Under the pieces are notes generated by a model. It saw only the letters and a program-made list of their open reading frames with translations, did no database searches and was not told the origin of the DNA. Shown piece after piece: positions 36,001 through 43,800 of a stretch of 64,000 nucleotides of DNA (position 1 is its first letter; every line of letters begins with the position of its first letter). The translations under genes and the position numbers were made by a program. Source of the DNA: Microbacterium sp. SL75 (GTDB lineage: Bacteria > Actinomycetota > Actinomycetes > Actinomycetales > Microbacteriaceae); assembly GCF_026625865.1 (NCBI RefSeq), contig NZ_CP113067.1:248001-312000 (forward strand), written 5' to 3'.

Positions 36001-36737
36001 ACAGCTGGCACAAGTACAACACCCCGTTGATGAAGAGCGTGCCGATGCCCGAGGGGGTGTGGGACTACCTCACCTACCCCCAGGGCCCCGGCCACGGAGC
36101 GGTCACCACCGACGACGACGGGAACGAGCTCTACGTCTTCCACACCTGGGGTGACGGCGTGGCCGGCAACGGCCGCGACACCCGCATCGGACGCGTCCAC
36201 TGGGCCGCCGGTGATCGACCCGTGCTCGACATGAGCAAGGACGAGCAGGTGCTGCCGGCCCTGCGCACGGTGACGATGACCGTCACGGTCGTGCCCGCGG
36301 GCGGCCCCTCGCCCTCCCCGGAGCCCACCGCACAGCCCTCCCCCGGCGCTTCCGGCCCGGTCGCCACCGCGAGCGCGACGCGCGTCGCGCAGGGCCAGTC
36401 GTTCGACGTGACCGTGACGGGGCTGAACCCCGGCGAGCAGATCTCCGCCGTCCTGCGCAGCACTCCGCTGCCGATCGCCGGCATTCCGGTGGCCGATGCC
36501 TCCGGTCGCGTGGCCTTCCGCGTCGTCGTCCCCGCCGACTTCGCCACGGGCGCACACACCCTCGAGATCGCACGCGCCGACGGAGGCGTCTTCAGTCGCC
36601 TCGGCGTCGAGGTCGTCGCCGCCGGGTCGCTTGCGAAGACCGGCGCCGACGTGGCGCTCGCGGCGGGTCTGCTGGGCGCGGGAGCACTTCTGGCCGGGGT
36701 CGCGGTGCGGGCGCTGCGCCGCCGACGGCTGTCATGA
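33021..36737 (+). CDS. cell-wall-anchored multidomain GH43 glycosidase
   Basis: 1238 residues. Signal peptide (about 1-32); LamG domain (35-250, IDDVRVDRRAL); Ig-like repeats (about 260-440); a second propeller-like half (about 440-660); the canonical GH43 catalytic domain (about 735-1120) with base Asp in NRADPTIYRY, WAPEIH, acid Glu in RLAEGSFAM and the metal/His region HGAVTTDDDG; a Pro/Ser linker, a beta stalk (GLNPGEQISAVL) and sorting signal LAKTGAD plus TM and RRRR tail. Most likely an exo- or endo-acting arabinan/arabinofuranosyl hydrolase displayed on the surface by a class E sortase. ATG 33021 has CGAAAGG upstream. Its stop overlaps the next gene (ATGA). Confidence 0.9.
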   Translation: MRSRRPAALALAVALVGTGLVTGIAPAQAEAPAAALAYDFDALPTGPIAAGAQIPDAAGAHAGTVRGAGANIVTGPRGGSDRALALPGGSSTSGAAFVEIAPGLTDTTTGDVTISAWMRWSGGQECSWAYSLGSSNERYLFATPRCGGNLIGAVKSGTEQRATGNGPAASSRWSHIAVSLQSGQRVTTYVDGEAVASTATTATGAATVGSSLFSGLIGKSLYPGDPFFAGAIDDVRVDRRALGTEQIREIAAPAAEAIARADATAVELGDTSDVVSDLALPRVGSGGSTLSWASSDPDVVSPDGRVTRPAPGLPDATVTLTPTAAFAGATAIGAPVQATVRADSAADLSARLSASLVVPPVVASGTSLPSVAGVDLRWSGAAVSNGALVNPGSGDRTSQVTAAATWGTTTFSKTFTVTVLDPATAQSLVAYTRTPTNDHDANQDTVARSIHLAVGTSADTAQPLQNNYGVVFARGEHVGLDNVEQRGIGSPSPFFFADGRLGFLATRVEMSGARDATAQSGALVFRAEDDRGSQFAELGTIDLGTTDGVVSPRAVWDSAQQRYLVSWTDASGTARYTTVTDLARTEQVADPFNPEDDGTRSRVVSAGNRGDVVVGSPIGVADPGWGSFAERVANAEPGGILPVSGTIATALAERYDRVVNTAVTVAPATIAAGAGEDLDRTRADLSYSDGSTATLPVDWNTDEVAAARAATSGTVTVTGTVRQKDYSVPFAANRADPTIYRYERAGKTQYLFIATDDTNNNNIASAHLPIRVSDTFDGLSDAAGGAQREVDLLNRWTRRDTTTDGRTIAGCYWAPEIHEIGGKLSILFSPCFNSGDAQANDGADWRTVQSHIMQLRDGGDPADPADWSKPAAVLEADGTALGREGYSNISLDMTYFEANGQAYYTWSQRFTSPGFGDPLTWIAKVDPADPTRIVGEAKPVISPSLSWELRLAEGSFAMERDGRIYLIYSSDGVSPRYVVGGVWADLDSDLMDIDSWHKYNTPLMKSVPMPEGVWDYLTYPQGPGHGAVTTDDDGNELYVFHTWGDGVAGNGRDTRIGRVHWAAGDRPVLDMSKDEQVLPALRTVTMTVTVVPAGGPSPSPEPTAQPSPGASGPVATASATRVAQGQSFDVTVTGLNPGEQISAVLRSTPLPIAGIPVADASGRVAFRVVVPADFATGAHTLEIARADGGVFSRLGVEVVAAGSLAKTGADVALAAGLLGAGALLAGVAVRALRRRRLS

Positions 36738-37786
36738 GCAGAGCCCCCTCGGGGCAGCTGAGCAACCGCACGTCCCCGGCTGTCTCCGCCCCGGCCGAGC
36801 CGGGGCGGAGGCCCTTCGGACGCCCCCTGCTCGTCATCGCGGCGGTGGTGGTCGCCGCCGCGGCCGTGCGACTCGTCACCATCGGCGCCGACACTCCCCT
36901 GCCCAGCGCGCTGTCGGATGGAATCACCCTCGCCGCGAGCGTCGTGATCGAGTCCCTGCCGTTCGTCTTCCTGGGCGTGGTGATCTCGATCGCGGTGCAG
37001 CTGTGGGTGCCGACGAGAATCATGGATGCCGTGATCCCCCGCCGGGGTGTAGCCCGCCGCGCCGTGCTGTCGCTGCTGGGACTGGTGCTCCCCGTCTGCG
37101 AGTGCGGCAACGTGCCCCTGGCGCGCGGGCTGATGCTGCGGGGGTTCTCGGTCGCCGACTCGGTGACGTTCCTGCTGGCCGCTCCGATCGTGAACCCGGT
37201 GACCCTCATCACGACCTATCAGGCGTTCGGATGGGACGACGGCATCCTGGTGTCGCGGCTGCTGGGCGGGTTCATCATTGCGAACCTCGTCGGGTGGGTG
37301 GTGAGCCTGCACCCGGAACCGGAGCGCCTTCTCGCCCCCGCGTGGGCGGCGACCTGCGCCGCCACGCCCTCCGCCCGCCGACGGGCCTCTCTTGCGCGAG
37401 CGGCCGGGATGTTCCGCGACGAGGTCTCGGCGATGCTGCCGGCGCTCTTCTTCGGCGCGGCGATCGCGGGGATCATTCAGGTCGCGATGTCTCGCGAGAC
37501 GCTCACCGGGATCGGCGGGCACCCCGTGGTCGGCATCCTGGCGCTGATGGTGCTCGCCTTCGTGATCGCGATCTGCTCCAACGTCGATGCGTTCTTCGCC
37601 CTCTCGCTGGCGTCGTCCTTCTCGCCGGGAGCGCTCGTCGCCTTCCTCGTGTTCGGGCCGATGATCGACGTGAAGATGCTCGCGATGCTGTCCACGACCT
37701 TCCGCGTGCGCGCACTGGCGGGGCTCACCCTTCTCGTCGCCCTCGGTGCCGTGACGATCGGCCTGGCGGTGAACCTCGTTGTCTGA
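36734..37786 (+). CDS. YraQ/UPF0718 (DUF318) family permease
   Basis: 350 residues, about eight to nine transmembrane helices. The family hallmark C-E-C-G-N-x-P occurs as LPVCECGNVPLARG and a second half-site as AICSNVDAFFALSL. The natural substrate of this family is not firmly established; a role in metal or thiol-metal export has been suggested for relatives. It is coupled by ATGA to the GH43 gene upstream and by an 8-bp overlap to its usual partner (TIGR03943 protein) downstream. The coupling to a glycosidase is unexpected. Confidence 0.87.
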   Translation: MSRAPSGQLSNRTSPAVSAPAEPGRRPFGRPLLVIAAVVVAAAAVRLVTIGADTPLPSALSDGITLAASVVIESLPFVFLGVVISIAVQLWVPTRIMDAVIPRRGVARRAVLSLLGLVLPVCECGNVPLARGLMLRGFSVADSVTFLLAAPIVNPVTLITTYQAFGWDDGILVSRLLGGFIIANLVGWVVSLHPEPERLLAPAWAATCAATPSARRRASLARAAGMFRDEVSAMLPALFFGAAIAGIIQVAMSRETLTGIGGHPVVGILALMVLAFVIAICSNVDAFFALSLASSFSPGALVAFLVFGPMIDVKMLAMLSTTFRVRALAGLTLLVALGAVTIGLAVNLVV

Positions 37787-38510
37787 GTTCCTCTCCCGCT
37801 GGACCGGGCTCATTCTGTGCGGCATCGGCGTGCTCTGCACCCTCGCCCTCGCCGCCCGGGGCGACCTGACGCTGTACATCCACCCGCGGTACGTGGTCTT
37901 CACCGTCGTCCTCACGCTGGTGGGAGCGGCCCTGCTCGCTCTGGCCGTGTGGTTCTCGCTCGCGCGGCGAGCGCCGGAGCACGACGATCACGGCCATGAC
38001 CACGCGCCTCGCCGCGGTCTTCTCGCCACCGCCGTGAGCGGGACCCTCGTCGTCGTCACTGCCCTCGCCCTGCTCGTCGCGCCGCCAGCCGTGCTGAGTG
38101 CCGAGCGCGCACTCACGAGCACCGCCGCCACCAGCGGCGGAGGCGATGTCGCGGCACCCTCACTGGTGGGAAGCGATCCCACGAGGTTCTCGCTGCGAGA
38201 CTGGGCCACCATACTCGGCGCCGGGTCCACGGCATCCGATCTCGTGGGGCAGCAGGCCGACGTGACCGGCTTCGTCCTTCTCGACGCCGCAACCGACACC
38301 GCGCGGATCGGCCGCTACGCGGTCACCTGCTGCACGGTCGACGCCCAGCTCTTCGCGGTCCGCATCGAGCGCTCCGCCCTGCCCGCGGGCGTCGAGACCG
38401 GCGCCTGGGTCCGTGTCGCGGGAACCTTCACCGACGACGACGGCGCGACCGTGCTCCGTCCCGACACGATCGAGGAGGTGCCCGAACCCGATGATCCCTA
38501 CCTCTCGTGA
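37779..38510 (+). CDS. TIGR03943 (DUF1980/YcgQ) family permease subunit
   Basis: 243 residues: two N-terminal helices, a His/Asp-rich loop (HDDHGHDHAP, about 68-77) that could bind metal, a third helix, then an extracytoplasmic OB-like domain with the family motif YAVTCCTVDAQ. It is regularly found next to YraQ-type permeases and is thought to be its second subunit. TTG 37779 is the only suitable start and overlaps the permease stop. The following gene starts 20 bp inside it. Confidence 0.87.
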   Translation: MSEFLSRWTGLILCGIGVLCTLALAARGDLTLYIHPRYVVFTVVLTLVGAALLALAVWFSLARRAPEHDDHGHDHAPRRGLLATAVSGTLVVVTALALLVAPPAVLSAERALTSTAATSGGGDVAAPSLVGSDPTRFSLRDWATILGAGSTASDLVGQQADVTGFVLLDAATDTARIGRYAVTCCTVDAQLFAVRIERSALPAGVETGAWVRVAGTFTDDDGATVLRPDTIEEVPEPDDPYLS

Positions 38511-39858
38511 ACCCCGCCGTACGCGGCGCCGCTTCCTCGTCGTCGCGGCGATCGTCGTCCTCGTCCTCGTCGGCGCGAGCGTCGCGATGGCGGCTGTGGC
38601 CCTGGATCGCGGGCCCCGCCTGCGCGCCGTCACCGGCGATGTCTCGCTCACCGTCTCTCAACGCGATCTGACGCTCACCCTGCGCACCGACCAACCGCTC
38701 GACTCCTCCTCGATGGAGGGGCTGCGTATCGAACCCGCGGCGCCCGCTGACATCGACCTCGACGGCGCCTCGGTCCGGGTACGTTTCACCGACCTGCTCG
38801 ACTTCGACACGGTGTACCGCATCGTCGCCCCGGGTCTGCGATCACGGGCCACGGGCGCCACGAGCGCGGTGGAGTACACCTTCACGACGCCCTCGAACAC
38901 GGTCACCGTCCTCGAGCGGGGTGGGGCATTCGACCGGGTCGACGACACCCCGGACCGCGTCGTCCGTCACGACCTGTCACGCGAGACGGTGACCACTCTG
39001 CTGTCGGCACCGCGCATCCAGGAATACGCCGACACTCCGGACGGGGTCGTGGCGCTCGTGCTCGCCGCGGAGGGAGGCGCACGCCTGCAGACGGTCGACG
39101 ATGCGGGTGTCGAAGCCACCCTTCCCGCGCCGGGCCGAGGCGACATCCGACTCCTTCGTGCATCCGCCGACGCCGGTCGAGTCGGGTACGTCTTCACCGG
39201 TCCCTCCGCCGATGGGACGACGGAGTACACGAACACGCTCTTTCTGACCGACCCGGCGGACGACTCCGCGCCGCGCGCCGTCCACGGCATAGACGGGATG
39301 CCGCTGCGCACCGACGCGTGGTTCTTCGTGCCCGGCAGCGCCTACCTGGTGGCGCAGGCCGCCGACCGGAGTCTCGTCCTCGTGGATGGGACGGGGGTCG
39401 CTCCGCCGCGGGCACTCGGCCAGCTCGGCGATCTGCGCGGCATCCTCCCGGGGACGACGTCGGTCGTGGTGTCGTCGGATGCCGCGACCTCGGTCCTCGA
39501 TCTGACGAACGGTTCGGTGACGGATGTCACCGGGGCCCCCGCGGCCACCTCGACGCTCGGCAGTCTCGTGCTCTCCCCCACGTCCGTCCTCACGTGGACC
39601 GGCCAGGAGATCACACGGTCGACGGCAGAGGGGTCGGGGGTCCCGCTCGCCGTCGCGGGGAGCGGCGAACGTCTCCAGGAGGTGTGTGCCTCACCGAGCG
39701 GCCGACACCTCGCTGTCGGAAGCGCACCCGAGGCGGCGCCGATCGACGGGTATCCCGCACGCGCCGACCGCGTGGGCCGCTCGACGCGCATCGTCGACGC
39801 CGAGTCGGGCGAGATCGAGACGCAGCTCTCGGGCACGCGGCCCGATTGGTGCGCCTGA
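38491..39858 (+). CDS. membrane-anchored protein with Ig-like and propeller-like domains
   Basis: 455 residues. Arg-rich start, one transmembrane anchor (RFLVVAAIVVLVLVGASVAM, about 15-37), an SbsA-type Ig-like domain (about 55-135), then repeating beta-strand units of about 45 residues (for example RLQTVDDAGVEATL, SLVLVDGTGVAPP, LQEVCASPSGRHLAVG) that look like a six- or seven-blade beta-propeller facing outside. No catalytic motif. ATG 38491 has GAGGAG 13 bp upstream and lies inside the end of the TIGR03943 gene, so it belongs to the same operon. Role unknown; perhaps a scaffold or sensor for the membrane pair. Confidence 0.78.
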   Translation: MIPTSREPRRTRRRFLVVAAIVVLVLVGASVAMAAVALDRGPRLRAVTGDVSLTVSQRDLTLTLRTDQPLDSSSMEGLRIEPAAPADIDLDGASVRVRFTDLLDFDTVYRIVAPGLRSRATGATSAVEYTFTTPSNTVTVLERGGAFDRVDDTPDRVVRHDLSRETVTTLLSAPRIQEYADTPDGVVALVLAAEGGARLQTVDDAGVEATLPAPGRGDIRLLRASADAGRVGYVFTGPSADGTTEYTNTLFLTDPADDSAPRAVHGIDGMPLRTDAWFFVPGSAYLVAQAADRSLVLVDGTGVAPPRALGQLGDLRGILPGTTSVVVSSDAATSVLDLTNGSVTDVTGAPAATSTLGSLVLSPTSVLTWTGQEITRSTAEGSGVPLAVAGSGERLQEVCASPSGRHLAVGSAPEAAPIDGYPARADRVGRSTRIVDAESGEIETQLSGTRPDWCA

Positions 39859-39859
39859 G

Positions 39860-39903
39860 GTCGAGCGTCGCCCGGCGGGAGGGGCCGCCAGGCGACGCTC
39901 GAC
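39860..39903 (+). terminator. terminator between convergent genes
   Basis: Perfect 13-bp stem GTCGAGCGTCGCC with an 18-base loop, just after the stop at 39858 and before the convergent metalloprotease stop at 39911. Confidence 0.8.
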
Positions 39904-39910
39904 CCGGGAC

Positions 39911-40510
39911 TCACATGCCGTCGGCGATCATCGCCCAGATCAGCTGGACGTGCCGGTCGGCGTTGAGATCGGACATCTCGTTGTCGTAGTTCAGGCCGTA
40001 GGGCCAGATGTGCGATCCTCCGCAGTTGAGCACGGCCCCGGCTCCATCGAACTCGGCCAGCTTCGCGTTGCCGTTGGGGCCGGTCCACTGCCCGTTCTGG
40101 CACATCGCGTACCAGGCGTTGGCGGTGCCGTTGCCGACGGTGTGCGAGATCTCGTGGAGCGCCGTGCGCTCCTGCATGAAGCCGCGATTCTCGCCGAACC
40201 GGATCGTCCCGTCGATGCTCGCCTCGGCGGTGGGGACCCCGGGGACGTAGTAGACGTTCAGGTGCCGGTCGAAGTCGCTGAACTCGTTGTAGCGCGAGAC
40301 CGCGGCATCCATCGCCGCTCGGATGCGGTCGTACGCATCGGCCTGGTCGGCCGTGGGGTTCGCCTCGGTATAGAGCGTGTAGGTCATGCGCCCGGCCGCC
40401 TCGGCAGGTGTCGAGGTCGCCGCCAAGGGGGCGATGACGGCGGCGAGCGCTGCGGCCGCGACGACGATGCGCTGAACGAGGGCACGGGGACGGGGGGATG
40501 CGTGCTGCAT
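39911..40510 (-). CDS. secreted HExxH putative metalloprotease
   Basis: 199 residues with a Sec signal peptide (about 1-38, LAAVIAPLAATSTPAEA). A zincin-type motif HEISH occurs at about residue 120 (ALHEISHTVGNGT); possible third ligands are the His in GSHIWPYG or an Asp near the C-terminus. Family relatives that I recall combine this domain with carbohydrate-binding modules in plant-biomass degraders, so a wall- or plant-protein target is plausible. ATG 40510 has GAAGGAGAG upstream. Divergent from the GH127 gene across 333 bp. Confidence 0.78.
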   Translation of the reverse strand: MQHASPRPRALVQRIVVAAAALAAVIAPLAATSTPAEAAGRMTYTLYTEANPTADQADAYDRIRAAMDAAVSRYNEFSDFDRHLNVYYVPGVPTAEASIDGTIRFGENRGFMQERTALHEISHTVGNGTANAWYAMCQNGQWTGPNGNAKLAEFDGAGAVLNCGGSHIWPYGLNYDNEMSDLNADRHVQLIWAMIADGM

Positions 40511-40843
40511 GGTCACTCTCCTTCGAATGGTCCGCGACGTCGGTGTCGCGTCCTGAGACAGTAAACGCATTCCCGAGCCGGCAGGAAGGGCGCAGAGATC
40601 CTTCTCATCGGTTTCTCATCTGACGACGCGATGAATGGACGAATTGCCGTCACGATCAGGTAACTGTGTCCGAAATAGCTCTTTCGGCCCCGATCTGTGA
40701 GCGCTAACATCACCTCAGGCGACGAAGACGTCGCCGCGCAATGACGCTCCGCCAGGAGGTCCGGCCCCCTTTCGTGAAAGGCCTCGACGCCTTCCGCCGC
40801 ACGCCCGACTTCCTCGTTCTGCGATGCCGCAGGAAGGAACAGC
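40511..40843. promoter_or_regulatory. divergent promoter region, metalloprotease/GH127
   Basis: 333 bp without a gene. It holds the second LacI-type operator (40696-40709) 135 bp before the GH127 start. The stretch 40610-40690 is AT-richer and probably carries the promoters. GGAAGGAA precedes ATG 40844. Confidence 0.6.
40696..40709. promoter_or_regulatory. LacI-family operator, copy 2
   Basis: TGTGAGCGCTAACA, exactly the reverse complement of the site at 32778-32791. It lies upstream of the GH127 gene and links it to the same regulon as the GH43 pair. Confidence 0.8.
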
Positions 40844-43800
40844 ATGTCCCGTATCCGAAAATCGGTCGCGCTCGGTGCCGTGGCCCTCATGGTCGCGAGC
40901 GGGGCGGTGGCGCTCACGACGCCGCTCGTCGCTTCGGCGGACACCGGGCTCGACGGCTCGAAGATCCTCGACCTCCCCTTCGACGACTCGATCGCCGACA
41001 GCGGCCCCCGCGGGAACCCCACCTCCATGATCCGAGGGGCGGCCGAGTACACCGCGGGAATCGATGGTCGGGCGCTGAAGCTCTCGGGAGATGACGCGCT
41101 GGGCCTGGGAACGTCCCCCTCCCTGCAGCCCGAGAACCTCACCGCCTCCTTCTGGTTCAAACCCGACGGGAGCATGGGCGATGCCGAACAGGTGTTCACC
41201 TGGAACAAGCGCGAGTGGTTCACCGACGGGTGGTACCTGACCTCTGAAGGACCCAATACCCCGCTCGCGCTCTCCGTGGGGCCCGGGAACAACCAGCCCT
41301 ACAAGGTCGCGGTGACCGGCACGCGGGATGCGTTCTTCCCGAGCGACGCCTGGACGCACGTCGTCGTCACCTACGACAAGACCACCAAGGCGGTGTCGTT
41401 CTACCGCAACGGCGAGAAGCAGACCTCGACGGTCGTCGTCCCGGTGGGCCCGAACGCCTCGGGCGTGCTCGGCACCACGGATGTCGAGAAGTCGATCGGC
41501 TTCAACGGAGTCGTCCACAACGGCGCGTACAGCCAGGGCGCCCTCGACGACTACACGCTCTACGACGCCGTCGCCACCACGTCGGACGTCGTCGCCCTCC
41601 AGCGGCAGAACGACCCCACCTTCGACCCCTCGACCATCGCGCAGAAGGGCCTCGACTCCGTGTCGGTCCCCACGACCGCGACCGCAGACTTCGGTGTGCC
41701 GACCTCGACGGCGAACGGATCCGAGCTGTCGTGGACCTCGTCGAACGCCGACGTCATCGCCGTCCAGGCCGGACAGGCCGCGGTCGTCCGCCCGCAGGGG
41801 GCGGATTCTTCCGTCACCTTGACGGCCAGCGCCACCTACGGCGGCAGCACCGCCCGGACGAAGACGTTCACGGTCACGGTGCCGGCGGAGGGATCGACCG
41901 CCTCGCTGTACGTCGACGACACCGATCTCAACGAGGTCTTCGTCGCAGACCCCTACCTGCAGAACAGCCACACGAAGATGGTCGATTGGCTGCTGACCCT
42001 CGATCCGAAGCGCTTCCTCTACTCCTTCGACCAGCTCTCGGGCATTCCGACCACGGCCCAGCCCTACGGCGGATGGGAGCGCACCACCGGCGCGCGCTTC
42101 CAGGGGCACTTCTTCGGCCACTTCCTCTCCGCGCTGTCGCAGGCGTACGCCACGGAGACGGATGCCGCACGCAAGGCGCAGCTGCTCGAGAAGCTCACGA
42201 CGGCGGTCGACGGGCTCAAAGCGGCACAGGACGCCTACGCGCAGAACGACCCCGACAACGCCGGCTACGTCTCACCGTTCCCGGTGTCGTACCTGCCCGG
42301 CGGTCGCGACGGCTTGATCGTGCCGTTCTACAACCTGCACAAGGTGCTGGCCGGGCTCCTCAAGGCGCACCAATACGCGCCCGAGGCGGTCGGAGACGAG
42401 GCGCTCACCGTGGCCGAGAAGTTCGGAACCTGGCTGAACACCTGGGGATCGCGTCAGGCCAACCCCGGTGAACTGCTCAACACCGAGTACGGCGGAATGA
42501 ACGAAGCCCTGTACGACCTCTACAGCATCTCGATGGATGAGAACCACAAGAAGGCCGCCCAGTACTTCGACGAGACGACGCTGTTCCGCCAGCTCGCGGC
42601 GGGTCAGGACGTCCTCGCCGGCAAGCACGCGAACACGACGATCCCGAAGCTGATCGGCGCGCTGAAGCGGTACACGGTTCTCACCGACGACCCGACGCTG
42701 TACGCCCGACTCAGCGAGGCCGAGAAGGCCGACCTCGGGATGTACCGACAGGCGGCGGACAACTTCTGGGCGATGGTGGTCGAGGACCATTCCTACGTGG
42801 GCGGCGGCAACAGCTACTCCGAGCACTTCCAACAGCCCGGTACCCTGTACGACTTCGCCACGAACGGCAACACCAGCGGCTACGGCGAGAACTCCACGGT
42901 CGAGGGGTGCAACGAGTACAACATGCTCAAGCTCACGCGAGCGCTGTTCCGCGTCGCCCCCGACGTGAAGTACGCCGACTACTACGAGAACACGTACATC
43001 AACACGATCCTCGCGTCGCAGAACCCCGAGACGGGAATGATGACGTACTTCCAGCCCCAGACCGCGGGCTATGCCAAGGTCTTCGGCAAGAAGGAGGACG
43101 AGTTCTGGTGCGATCACGGCACCGCCACCGAGAGCTTCACGAAGCTCGGCGACTCGATCTACTTCCGCAAGGGCACCTCGGTGTGGGTCAACATGTTCCG
43201 CTCGTCGGAGCTCGACTCCCCCGAGCAGAACCTGAAGCTGACGCAGACGGCGGACGTCCCCAACACCGACGTGGTGGAGTTCTCCGTCGCGTCGCTCGAC
43301 GGCACCGCGTTGGCCAGCGGGACCACCCTGCGTCTGCGCGTGCCGGACTGGTCGCCGAACCCCACGCTGACGGTGAACGGCAACACCGTCGACGTCGCCC
43401 GAGAGAACGGGTACCTCGTGGTTCCGGTATCCGCCGGCGACATGCTCGTGTACACCCTCCCCGCCTCCGTCACGGTCGACTCCGACGCCGGCAACCCGAA
43501 CTGGGTGGCCTTCCGGTACGGCCCGATCGTGCTCTCGACGGCGCTCAGTTCGACGAACGTCGACGCCTCGTACGAGGCCGGCATCCTGGTGCAGATGAGC
43601 GTGGCCGACAAGTCGGTGAGCAACAACGTGCTGGTGTCGAACGTCGATGACTTCAAGAAGAACATCGCCGCCAACCTGGTGCGTCTGGAGAACGGTCTCG
43701 ACAACAACGATCGGTCGGTGATGCGGTTCGGCCTGAAGAACGTCGACAGCGCCGCAGCCGCCCTGACATTCGAGCCGTATTACAGCATGTACAACGTCCG

